Shown: positions 8,086-15,089 of the stretch, one piece after another | Numbering within the stretch: position 1 is the stretch's first letter | Layout of the letters: the number at the start of each line of letters is the position of its first letter | NCBI GenBank assembly: GCA_021741145.1 | Contig: JAIOYK010000061.1 | Span: 1-33,014 of the forward strand | Direction: 5' to 3' | Length of the DNA stretch: 33,014 nt | Source of the DNA: Rhodospirillum sp. | Lineage (GTDB): Bacteria > Pseudomonadota > Alphaproteobacteria > Rhodospirillales > Rhodospirillaceae | Translations under genes and position numbers: made by a program | The notes under the pieces: generated by a model | What the model was told of the DNA's origin: nothing | Databases searched by the model: none | The model's input: only the letters and a program-made list of their open reading frames with translations

Positions 8086-9336
8086 TCAGTGCAAGTTGGG
8101 CGAGGCGCCCACGCCCTTCTCGTCGATGACATAACCCCGCTCGAAGCGGTCCAGGCGCATGGCCTTGGCCGTCTCGTGGGGGGTATCGGTGGCCAGCAAA
8201 TGGGCGAAGCAGTACCCGGACGCCGGCGTGGCCTTGAACCCGCCATAGCTCCAGCCGCCATTGAAATAGAGGCCGTCGACTGGCGTCCGATCGATGATCG
8301 GCGAGCCGTCCATGGACATATCCGCGACGCCGCCCCAGGCCCGCAGAAGTCGGGCCCGGCCAATCATGGGCATCAGCGCCATGCCGCCTTCCACCACGTC
8401 CTCGAGCACCGGCAGGCCACCCCGCTGGGCATAGCTCTTGTAGGTTTCGATATCGCCGCCAAAGACGAGGCCGCCCTTGTCGGACTGGCTGACATAGAAA
8501 TGTCCGGCGCCGAAGGTGATCACCCCCGGAATGGTGGGCTTCAAGCCCTCGGTGACGAAGGCTTGCAGACCGTGGCTTTCGATCGGCAGACGCATCCCCG
8601 CCTTGGACATGACCCGGCTGGAGGACCCGGCCACGGCCACGCCGACCTTGCCCGCGCCGATATATCCGCGGGAGGTCTCCACGCCCTTGACCCGGCCCTC
8701 TTCGATGCGGAAGCCGGTGACTTCGCAGTTCTGGATGATGTCCACCCCGGCCAGATCGGCGCCCCGGGCAAAGCCCCAGGCCACACCGTCATGGCGGGCC
8801 GTGCCCGCGCGGGGTTGTAGCAAACCGCCCTTGATGGGGAAACGGGCATTGTCGAAGTTCAGGAACGGCGCCATGGCCCACACCTGATCCCGGTTCAGCA
8901 GAACCGCGTCGGCCCCGGAGAGGATCATGGCGTTGCCCCGGCGCCGGTAAGCGTCCCGCTGGGCATCGGTATGGATCAGGTTGAGGATTCCCCGCTGACT
9001 GACCATGGCGTTGAGGTTGAAGTCCTGCTCCAAGCCTTCCCACAGCGTCATGGAGAACTCATAGAAGGGCTGGTTCCCGGGCAGCAGGTAGTTGGAGCGG
9101 ATGATGGTCGTGTTCCGCCCCACGTTGCCCGATCCCAACCACCCCCGCTCCAGCAGGGCGACCCGCGCCTGACCAAAGACCTTGGCCAGGTAATAGGCGG
9201 TGGCCAACCCATGCCCGCCGCCGCCAACAATGACGATGTCATAGGCGGGTTTGGGCTCTGGATTTCGCCACAGGGGTTTCCAGCCCTTATGGCCGGTCAC
9301 CGCTTCCTTGAACACACGAAAGCCGGAAAAGCGCAT
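8086..9336 (-). CDS. mgdA: N-methylglutamate dehydrogenase beta-like subunit (SoxB family, FAD/covalent FMN)
   Basis: A 416-residue amino-acid oxidase of the DAO/SoxB group and the catalytic flavin subunit. The FAD-binding motif is YDIVIVGGGGHGLATAYYLA (G38-G43 region), and the SoxB hallmark PRAGTARHDGVAWG places the presumed covalent-FMN histidine at about residue 182. The C-terminal GGWSYGGFKATPASG is also typical. I start at the ATG at 9336 because MRFSGFRVFKEAVTGHKGW aligns with the usual SoxB N-terminus. A GTG at 9378 would add 14 unusual residues. It stands 249 bases after gmaS, the longest gap in the mgs-gmaS-mgd run, which contains a REP-like repeat pair. It oxidises N-methylglutamate back to glutamate, handing the methyl carbon to folate. 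Confidence 0.92.
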   Translation of the reverse strand: MRFSGFRVFKEAVTGHKGWKPLWRNPEPKPAYDIVIVGGGGHGLATAYYLAKVFGQARVALLERGWLGSGNVGRNTTIIRSNYLLPGNQPFYEFSMTLWEGLEQDFNLNAMVSQRGILNLIHTDAQRDAYRRRGNAMILSGADAVLLNRDQVWAMAPFLNFDNARFPIKGGLLQPRAGTARHDGVAWGFARGADLAGVDIIQNCEVTGFRIEEGRVKGVETSRGYIGAGKVGVAVAGSSSRVMSKAGMRLPIESHGLQAFVTEGLKPTIPGVITFGAGHFYVSQSDKGGLVFGGDIETYKSYAQRGGLPVLEDVVEGGMALMPMIGRARLLRAWGGVADMSMDGSPIIDRTPVDGLYFNGGWSYGGFKATPASGYCFAHLLATDTPHETAKAMRLDRFERGYVIDEKGVGASPNLH

Positions 9337-9401
9337 GGCGCGGGTCTTTCCTGAAACGCCGAACAATTGGGAGAGCACGGTTCGGGCGGAAAAGTAAATT
9401 T

Positions 9402-9528
9402 GTCGTCATTCCCGCGCGGGCGGGAATCCAGGGTTGATTTCGGTGTCATCGGCGACCGGCGCACCCATTGCGTCGAACGCGTCCGTCACCTGTCCCCACC
9501 CTGGGTCCCCGCGTTCGCGGGGACGACG
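9402..9528. repeat. Inverted pair of REP-like palindromes
   Basis: Two related palindromic units face each other in the gmaS-mgdA gap. The left unit (9402-9433) has a CCCGCGCGGGCGGG core flanked by GTCGTCATT and AATCCAGGG. The right unit (9499-9528), read on the other strand, is CGTCGTCCCCGCGAACGCGG followed by GGACCCAGGG. Both share TCGTC, a GC-rich hairpin and CCAGGG. This is the common architecture of REP/BIME elements in proteobacteria. Such pairs often lie between genes of an operon and can stabilise the upstream transcript or attract transposases. Confidence 0.7.
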
Positions 9529-9585
9529 AACCAAGGGAGGGTTTGACCTTTTTCCGCGGCCTGTTGGCACCCTCTTCGGGAGTGA

Positions 9586-10890
9586 TCAAATGTCGAGGGT
9601 GTGCTCGCGTTCCCAACGGGAGAAGTGGGAGACGAAGGAATTCCACTCCTGCATTTTCATTTTCATGTAGGAGGCGGAGAAATCCTCGCCAAGCATGGCC
9701 TTCAATTCGACATCGGCGTCGAGCATCCGGATCGCGTCCAGCAGGTTTAGCGGCAGTTTCGGCGCGCCTTCGATCTTGTGACCCTCGGCATACATGTCGA
9801 TGTCGTAGCGGGGACCGGGATCGGCATCGGAACGAACACCCGACAGGCCCGCGGCAATGATCACCGCCTGCAGCAGATAGGGGTTCACCGCCCCATCCGG
9901 CAGGCGCAGTTCGAACCGGCCCGGTCCGGGAACGCGGACCATGTGGGTGCGGTTGTTGCCGGTCCAGGTCACTGTGTTGGGCGCCCAGGTGGCGCCGGAA
10001 ATGGTCCGGGGAGCATTGATGCGCTTGTAGCTGTTCACCGTCGGATTGGTGATGGCGGCCAGCGCCGAGGCATGCTTCATGATGCCGCCCAGGAAGGCCC
10101 GCCCCTTGTCGGACAGGCTGAGTTCCTTGGTGGCGTCGACGAAGGCGTTGGTCTTGCCCTCCCTATCCCAGACCGAGACATGGGCATGGCAGCCGTTGCC
10201 GGTCAGTCCCTCGATCGGCTTGGGCATGAAGGTGGCGCGCAGGCCGTGCTTCTCGGCGACGGACTTGACCATGAACTTGAAGAAGCTGTGCCGGTCGGCG
10301 GTCACCAGGGCGTCGTCGAACTCCCAGTTCATTTCGAACTGGCCGTTGGCGTCCTCATGATCGTTCTGGTAGGGCCCCCAACCCAGGTCCAGCATGTAGT
10401 CGCAGATTTCGGCGATCACATCATAGCGGCGCATCACCGCCTGTTGGTCGTAACAGGGTTTGGCCGCGGTGTCGGCGGGGTCGGAAATGGCCATCCCGTC
10501 GGGGGTGAGCAGGAAGAATTCGGCCTCGATCCCCGTCTTGACCCGCAGACCGTCCTTGGCGGCCTCGGCCACCAGACGGCGCAGGACATTGCGTGGGGCT
10601 TGGTCGACCTCCTCGCCTTCCATGATGCAATTGGCCGCGACCCAGGCCACCTCCGGCTTCCACGGAAGCTGAATCACCGTGTCCGTATCGGGCACGGCCA
10701 GCATGTCCGGATAGGCCGGTGTCATGTCGAGCCAAGTGGCGAAACCCGCGAAACCGGCGCCATCGGCCACCATGCCCGAGATTGCCGGGGCCGGGACGAG
10801 CTTGGCCCGCTGTCCACCGAACAGGTCGGTGTAGGAAATCATGAAGTATTTAACGCCTTTTTCCCGGGCGTAGGCTGCGAGGTCGATCAT
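9586..10890 (-). CDS. gmaS: Gamma-glutamylmethylamide synthetase (glutamine synthetase family)
   Basis: GmaS ligates methylamine to the gamma-carboxyl of glutamate using ATP, the first step of the indirect methylamine pathway. The 434-residue protein has the glutamine synthetase catalytic elements: metal-binding Glu in GIEAEFFLL, Glu in GQFEMNWEFDD, the GNGCHAHVSVWD histidine motif, and the Arg/Glu pair in NRTHMVRVPGPGRFELRLPD followed by AVNPYL. Length and divergence match the GlnT/GmaS branch rather than housekeeping GlnA (about 470 residues with an adenylylation loop), and no such loop is visible. The ATG at 10890 follows AAGGA at 8 bases. A position between mgsC and mgdA is diagnostic of the N-methylglutamate pathway. 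A GlnT-type glutamine synthetase is the alternative if the island serves another amine. Confidence 0.92.
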   Translation of the reverse strand: MIDLAAYAREKGVKYFMISYTDLFGGQRAKLVPAPAISGMVADGAGFAGFATWLDMTPAYPDMLAVPDTDTVIQLPWKPEVAWVAANCIMEGEEVDQAPRNVLRRLVAEAAKDGLRVKTGIEAEFFLLTPDGMAISDPADTAAKPCYDQQAVMRRYDVIAEICDYMLDLGWGPYQNDHEDANGQFEMNWEFDDALVTADRHSFFKFMVKSVAEKHGLRATFMPKPIEGLTGNGCHAHVSVWDREGKTNAFVDATKELSLSDKGRAFLGGIMKHASALAAITNPTVNSYKRINAPRTISGATWAPNTVTWTGNNRTHMVRVPGPGRFELRLPDGAVNPYLLQAVIIAAGLSGVRSDADPGPRYDIDMYAEGHKIEGAPKLPLNLLDAIRMLDADVELKAMLGEDFSASYMKMKMQEWNSFVSHFSRWEREHTLDI

Positions 10891-10896
10891 CCGTTC

Positions 10897-10929
10897 AGTC
10901 CTTAGATTTGGCGGTCCTTGGATTTGGTG
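10897..10929 (-). repeat. Tandem imperfect duplication carrying two Shine-Dalgarno-like sites before gmaS
   Basis: Two adjacent 17-base units (10897-10913 and 10913-10929) share the pattern CCAAATCyAAGGACy on the coding strand. The proximal AAGGAC is the ribosome-binding site of gmaS. The distal copy repeats it 16 bases upstream. Confidence 0.6.
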
Positions 10930-10939
10930 CCGGGGCCGC

Positions 10940-10962
10940 GGACGGGACCCCAGGTCCCGTCC
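10940..10962 (-). other. Perfect 10-bp stem-loop between mgsC and gmaS
   Basis: GGACGGGACC and its exact complement GGTCCCGTCC are separated by only three bases. No T-run follows on the minus strand, so full termination is unlikely. The hairpin ends 18 bases after the mgsC stop and probably acts as a 3' stabiliser or partial attenuator that sets GmaS level relative to MgsABC. Confidence 0.55.
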
Positions 10963-10980
10963 ATGCTCGGGGTGGAAGGC

Positions 10981-12306
10981 CTAAAAGCCGCCCTGGCCGG
11001 GGATCCAGTTGGTCCCGGCGAGGGGAACGCCGGCCATGGCCGCCGCCTCGATGGTCAGGGCGCACAAATCCTCGGGCTCCAGGTTATGCACATGGCTTTT
11101 GCCGCAAGCCCGGGCCAGGGTTTGGCACTCCAACGTCAGCACCGACAGGTAGTTGTGCAGCCGACGGGCCGCGTCCACGGGGTCGACCCGCTTCATCAAC
11201 TCCGGGTCCTGGGTGGTGATACCCGCCGGATCCTTGCCCTCGTGCCAATCGTCATAGGCGTCCGGCGTGGTGCCCAGCGCATCGTATTCCTTGCCCCAGC
11301 GGGGGTCGTTCTCACCGATGGCGATCAGGGCCGCGCTGCCGATGGACACCGCGTCCGCGCCCATGGCCAGGGCCTTGGCCACGTCGGCGCCGGTGCGGAT
11401 GCCGCCGGAGACGATCAACTGCACCTTGCGATGCATGCCCAGGTCCTGAAGCGCCTTTACCGCGGGGCGGATACAGGCCAGGGTGGGCTGCCCCACATGC
11501 TCGATGAACACATCCTGAGTGGCCGCCGTGCCGCCCTGCATGCCGTCGAGCACCACCACGTCCGCGCCAGCCTTCACGGCAAGCGCCGTGTCGTAATAGG
11601 GACGGGCACCACCAACCTTGATGTAGATGGGTTTTTCCCAGCCGGTGATTTCACGCAGTTCGAGGATCTTGATTTCCAGATCATCGGGACCGGTCCAATC
11701 CGGATGACGGCAGGCCGACCGCTGGTCGATCCCCTCGGGCAGATTGCGCATCCCCGCGACCCGCTCGGTGATCTTCTGGCCGAGCAACATACCGCCGCCG
11801 CCGGGCTTGGCGCCCTGACCGACCACGATCTCGATGGCATCGGCCCGGCGCAGGTCGTCGGGGTTCATGCCATAGCGCGACGGCAGGTATTGGTAGACCA
11901 AGGTTTGGGAATGGCCGCGCTCTTCCTCGGTCATTCCGCCGTCACCGGTGGTGGTCGAGGTCCCCGCCATGGTCGCGCCCCGCCCCAGGGCTTCCTTGGC
12001 CGGACCGGACAGGGAGCCAAAGCTCATTCCGGCGATGGTGATGGGGATCTTCAGCTCAATGGGTTTCTTGGCGAACCGCGTGCCCAAGGTAACGTTGGTC
12101 CCGCATTTCTCCCGGTAACCTTCCAGGGGATAGCGCGACATGGAAGCCCCCAGGAACAACAGGTCGTCGAAATGGGGGACACGGCGCTTGGCGCCACCGC
12201 CACGGATGTCGTAGATACCGGTGGCCGCGGCGCGGCGGATTTCCGCGTTGACGTCGGGGCTGAAGGTCCAACTGTCGCGCGGCGGAAGGGGGGGGGTCTT
12301 GTCCAT
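10981..12306 (-). CDS. mgsC: N-methylglutamate synthase, FMN-binding glutamate synthase-like subunit
   Basis: A 441-residue TIM-barrel protein matching the FMN domain of glutamate synthase and called GlxD in rhizobial naming. Visible elements are ITIAGMSFGSLSGPAKEALG, TTTGDGGMTEEER, the GQGAKPGGGGMLLGQKITE phosphate loop, the GGTAATQDVFIEHVG segment and GGIRTGADVAKALAMGADAV. I do not see the closely spaced cysteines that hold the 3Fe-4S cluster in bacterial glutamate synthase. It would carry out the synthase step that forms N-methylglutamate, receiving the amine from the amidotransferase subunit MgsA. The ATG at 12306 follows AAGGATC and lies 11 bases after mgsB. Confidence 0.92.
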   Translation of the reverse strand: MDKTPPLPPRDSWTFSPDVNAEIRRAAATGIYDIRGGGAKRRVPHFDDLLFLGASMSRYPLEGYREKCGTNVTLGTRFAKKPIELKIPITIAGMSFGSLSGPAKEALGRGATMAGTSTTTGDGGMTEEERGHSQTLVYQYLPSRYGMNPDDLRRADAIEIVVGQGAKPGGGGMLLGQKITERVAGMRNLPEGIDQRSACRHPDWTGPDDLEIKILELREITGWEKPIYIKVGGARPYYDTALAVKAGADVVVLDGMQGGTAATQDVFIEHVGQPTLACIRPAVKALQDLGMHRKVQLIVSGGIRTGADVAKALAMGADAVSIGSAALIAIGENDPRWGKEYDALGTTPDAYDDWHEGKDPAGITTQDPELMKRVDPVDAARRLHNYLSVLTLECQTLARACGKSHVHNLEPEDLCALTIEAAAMAGVPLAGTNWIPGQGGF

Positions 12307-12317
12307 GGATGTGATCC

Positions 12318-12998
12318 TTAGTAGGCGCCTGCGTTATCGACGTGGAAGTTATAGAGCTGGCGGGCGGAGCCGTAGCGCTTGAACTCCTCGGGTTTGGCCT
12401 CGGCGCCGGAGCGGTCGAGCAGGTCGCGCAGGATCTCGACATGCTCGGGCCGCATCTCCTTCTCGACGCAATCCGCGCCGAGGGATTTGACCGACCCGCG
12501 CACGAACAACCGGGCCTCGTACAGGCTATCCCCCAAGGCATCCCCGGCGTCTCCCAGAACGACCAGGTTGCCGCTTTGGGCCATGAAGGCCGACATATGG
12601 CCAATGTTCCCATGGACGACGATATCGATGCCCTTCATGGAAATCCCGCAGCGGGAGGAGGCATTGCCCTTGATGACCAGCAGGCCACCATGGCCAGTGG
12701 CCCCCGCGTACTGGCTGGCGTCGCCCTCGATGATCACATGGCCGGACATCATATTCTCAGCCACCCCGGGACCCACGGATCCGGTCACATGGATCTTGGC
12801 GGCCTTGTTCATGCCCGCGCAATAATACCCGGTGGAGCCCTTGATGGTGACCGCGATGGGACCGTCCAGACCAACGGCGACGGCGTGGGACCCCTTGGGG
12901 TTGACGATCTCCCACTGCCCTTCGCCGGAGGCCGCGGCCGCCTGCAGGGTCGAATTCAGGTCGCGGAGGGGCGTGGTGGCCATATCAATCGTCCGCAT
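12318..12998 (-). CDS. mgsB: N-methylglutamate synthase, GXGXG beta-helix subunit
   Basis: A 226-residue protein matching the C-terminal right-handed beta-helix domain of glutamate synthase (GlxC-like). Repeating Gly-rich turns run through HVTGSVGPGVAENMMSGHVI, YAGATGHGGLLVIKGNASSR and GNIGHMSAFMAQSGNLVVLG. In glutamate synthase this domain is a structural spacer between the amidotransferase and FMN domains, and here it is a separate polypeptide. I chose the ATG at 12998, three bases after the mgsA stop with GGGAGCG before it. An in-frame ATG at 12983 is the alternative. Confidence 0.92.
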   Translation of the reverse strand: MRTIDMATTPLRDLNSTLQAAAASGEGQWEIVNPKGSHAVAVGLDGPIAVTIKGSTGYYCAGMNKAAKIHVTGSVGPGVAENMMSGHVIIEGDASQYAGATGHGGLLVIKGNASSRCGISMKGIDIVVHGNIGHMSAFMAQSGNLVVLGDAGDALGDSLYEARLFVRGSVKSLGADCVEKEMRPEHVEILRDLLDRSGAEAKPEEFKRYGSARQLYNFHVDNAGAY

Positions 12999-13001
12999 GT
13001 C

Positions 13002-13889
13002 TCAACGCTCCCAGAAATAAACGGTGGCGGGCTCGGGTTCCCAGACCCGGGCGTCCTCGATCCCCGGCAGATTGGCGAATGCCCGGTATTCGGAGCCGAA
13101 AGCCACGTAATCATCGGTTTCCGCCATGACCGCGGGCTTGCAAGCGATGGGGTCGCGCACAACCCCGAACCCGGTTTTGGTTCCCACGACGAAGGTAAAG
13201 AAGCCATCCAAGTCGTCCAGGGTCCCCTCCAGGGCTTCGCCCAGGCTCGCGCCCTCGGCCAAGCGAGAGGAGATGTAACAGGCCGCCACTTCCGTATCGT
13301 TCTCGGTTGAGGGCGGGAAGCCCTTTTGGGTCAAGCTCCGGCGCAGGTGGTTGTGGTTCGACAGGGAGCCGTTGTGCACCAGGCACTGGTCATCCCCCGT
13401 GGAAAAGGGGTGAGCGCCCAGCGTGGTCACGGCGCTTTCCGTCGCCATCCGGGTATGGCCGATGCCGTGGCTGCCGCCCATGCCACGCACACCGAAGCGC
13501 GCCGCCACATCCTTGGGCAGACCCACTTCCTTGAAGATCTCCATGGCATGGCCCGTGCCCATCACCCGGATCCCCTTCTCGGTCATGAAGGCGCGGGCCG
13601 CGGCCTCCGTCCCTTCGGGCAGGATCAACACGGCGTGGGTGTCGGCCACCCGCAAGGGAACCGGAGCCCCCACGGCCACGGTCAGCGCGTCACCCAGACC
13701 GGCGAAGGTCTCGTCGGGGGTTTCGGACTGGATCGTCATCTTCAACCCAGGCGCCTCGTCACCATAGATCGCGATCCCGGCGCTGTCCGGGCCGCGGTCG
13801 GTCATGGTGATCAACATGTCGGTGAGCAGATCGCCCAAACGGGGGCGCAGGTCTTCCTTCTTCAGGAAAAGGCCAACAATGCCACACAT
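13002..13889 (-). CDS. mgsA: N-methylglutamate synthase, class II glutamine amidotransferase subunit
   Basis: A 295-residue Ntn-type amidotransferase (GlxB-like). The start is fixed by chemistry: removal of Met must expose the nucleophile Cys, and the ATG at 13889 gives MCGIVGLF. The upstream in-frame ATGs at 13901 and 13895 would bury that Cys, and the first overlaps the GGAG ribosome-binding site. Other family residues are GHTRMATESAVTTLGAHPFS, HNGSLSNHNHLRRSL and ENDTEVAACYISSRL. MgsA would release methylamine from gamma-glutamylmethylamide and channel it to MgsC. It is the first gene of the mgs-gmaS-mgd run, about 110 bases after the terminator of the upstream regulator. Confidence 0.93.
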   Translation of the reverse strand: MCGIVGLFLKKEDLRPRLGDLLTDMLITMTDRGPDSAGIAIYGDEAPGLKMTIQSETPDETFAGLGDALTVAVGAPVPLRVADTHAVLILPEGTEAAARAFMTEKGIRVMGTGHAMEIFKEVGLPKDVAARFGVRGMGGSHGIGHTRMATESAVTTLGAHPFSTGDDQCLVHNGSLSNHNHLRRSLTQKGFPPSTENDTEVAACYISSRLAEGASLGEALEGTLDDLDGFFTFVVGTKTGFGVVRDPIACKPAVMAETDDYVAFGSEYRAFANLPGIEDARVWEPEPATVYFWER

Positions 13890-13997
13890 AGTCATCTCCA
13901 TTCTGTCTCGGCTCCGCGCCGTCGATGGATTGACTATCAGGAAATTTATTTGCTCATCAAGACATTTTTCTCGGTGAGAATGAAAATCTCTACAAGC
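13890..13997 (-). promoter_or_regulatory. AT-rich region upstream of mgsA, probable promoter of the methylamine operon
   Basis: A sharply AT-rich block between the regulator's terminator and mgsA. On the minus strand it contains TTGATG followed 18 bases later by TAGTCA, a weak -35/-10 candidate, and a TGAGAATGAAAATCTCTA element (13976-13993) with short inverted GAGA/TCTC ends. This is the natural site for the XRE-cupin regulator to bind, but no motif is strong enough to name as its operator. Confidence 0.45.
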
Positions 13998-14026
13998 GAA
14001 AAAAACGCCCTCGAATTGGGCGTTTT
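13998..14026 (-). terminator. Rho-independent terminator of the XRE-cupin regulator gene
   Basis: AAAACGCCC and GGGCGTTTT form a perfect 9-bp stem around a 7-base loop (14002-14026). On the minus strand the stem runs into seven consecutive T (complement of 13999-14005). It lies about 50 bases past the regulator's stop codon and separates that gene from the mgs operon. Confidence 0.85.
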
Positions 14027-14073
14027 CCGGTCCGAGAGGCAGAAAAGTGGCGATCTTTTAGGCGCTAAAATCC

Positions 14074-14721
14074 CTACTTTGATTGAGGGTAGGTGATGAT
14101 GGAGAGGTACCGGGCGGGCAGGTCCAACAGAGTCTCCGGGCCATGGGGCGCATCCGAATCAAACAGGAGACTGTCGCCGGGCTCCAAATGGTAAATCTGG
14201 TCCCCATGGCGGTAGTCCACGACCCCTTCCAACATATAAAGCATCTCGATGCCATCATGCTGAAAGGCGGGAAAGCGGTCGCTGGCGTCGTCCAGCACCA
14301 TCAAATAGGGCTCGACCACCACGCCGGAGTTGTTCGATCCGATATGACCCAGCAGGTGGTATTGGTGCCCCGCCCTTGTCCCCGCGCGCTCCGTTTCCAC
14401 GCCCTCTCCCGCCTTGACATGCATGGCGCCTTTCGTCTCCTCGTACCCGGAGAAGAGTTGGACCAAAGGCACATTCAAGGCGTTGGCCAGGGCCTGCAAG
14501 GTGGTGAGAGAGGGCGAGATGACCCCGTTCTCGATCTTGGAGAGCATTCCCACGGACAAGCCCGTTTTCAGCGCCAAATCCGACCCGGTCAGACGCTGAT
14601 TTTTTCGCAGTTCGCGGACCTGGCGGCCGATGGCGACCTCCAGGTTCTTTTCCTTGGTCTCCCGGACCGCATGGGGATTTTGCGCGAGCCGCCCTTCGAC
14701 GACCCTGGACTTGCCACTCAT
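14074..14721 (-). CDS. XRE-family regulator with C-terminal cupin domain
   Basis: A 215-residue one-component regulator. Residues about 33-90 form an XRE helix-turn-helix (RQVRELRKNQRLTGSDLALK, GMLSKIENGVISPSLTTLQA). Residues about 135-210 form a cupin barrel (EMLYMLEGVVDYRHGDQIYH, LEPGDSLLFDSDAPHGP) that normally senses a small molecule. I start at the ATG at 14721, because the upstream frame is Arg/Ser-rich and unlike the family. It lies just upstream of the mgs operon on the same strand but ends in its own terminator. Regulators of this architecture commonly sit beside amine and glutamine-synthetase-like genes, so control of methylamine use is likely but inferred. Confidence 0.88.
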   Translation of the reverse strand: MSGKSRVVEGRLAQNPHAVRETKEKNLEVAIGRQVRELRKNQRLTGSDLALKTGLSVGMLSKIENGVISPSLTTLQALANALNVPLVQLFSGYEETKGAMHVKAGEGVETERAGTRAGHQYHLLGHIGSNNSGVVVEPYLMVLDDASDRFPAFQHDGIEMLYMLEGVVDYRHGDQIYHLEPGDSLLFDSDAPHGPETLLDLPARYLSIITYPQSK

Positions 14722-15089
14722 GGACAGTTCGCTCCACAGATCAAAGCACAACGTTCCGGAGCGGATCCCGGTCTTTTCCCTCTCGTCGTGAGAGCGACGG
14801 GCCGCGAGCAAGCTCCAGAATCCGGATGGTCGACCCAAACCACGCGACGAACCATGTTAGGTCATGCGCATGGCCAGCCTTGGACCCAAGAACGGGATCC
14901 AGGAAGCAATGTTCGGTGGTTTCCCCCCAGGGGTCAAGGCGGAGCGGATCTCGCCCCTCACGCCCTTGGGCAAATCAACGGGTCTCCACGGCCCTTTGGG
15001 ACCCTGGACCAAACCGTTCTCTGATCGGGACATGAACAGGTGATGCTGTCTTCCAATCTCCTGCTCCGCCCTCTTTCTCGTCCGACATT
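14722..15089. other. Intergenic region between glpK and the XRE-cupin gene, no gene seen
   Basis: About 370 bases between two minus-strand genes. It must hold the 3' end of the glp message and the promoter of the regulator. A small hairpin (CGTCG-tgagag-CGACG, 14784-14799) lies 63 bases before the regulator start. I found no T-tailed terminator after glpK and no ORF with a credible ribosome-binding site. Confidence 0.5.

Noticed and set aside
4856-9336. Annotation of these four genes as sarcosine oxidase soxBDAG
   Set aside because: Sequence alone allows it, but the adjacent gmaS and mgsABC genes and the altered delta subunit favour N-methylglutamate dehydrogenase.
9586-10890. Housekeeping glutamine synthetase (glnA)
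   Set aside because: Shorter than GlnA, no adenylylation loop or adjacent glnB, and embedded between mgsC and mgdA.
10918-12321. 467-codon plus-strand frame opposite mgsC
   Set aside because: Antisense of a highly conserved FMN enzyme; Gly/His-rich with no family resemblance.
10981-13889. Assimilatory glutamate synthase (gltB) split by frameshifts
   Set aside because: The three parts have separate starts, ribosome-binding sites and domain boundaries, and match the stand-alone GlxBCD/MgsABC subunits.
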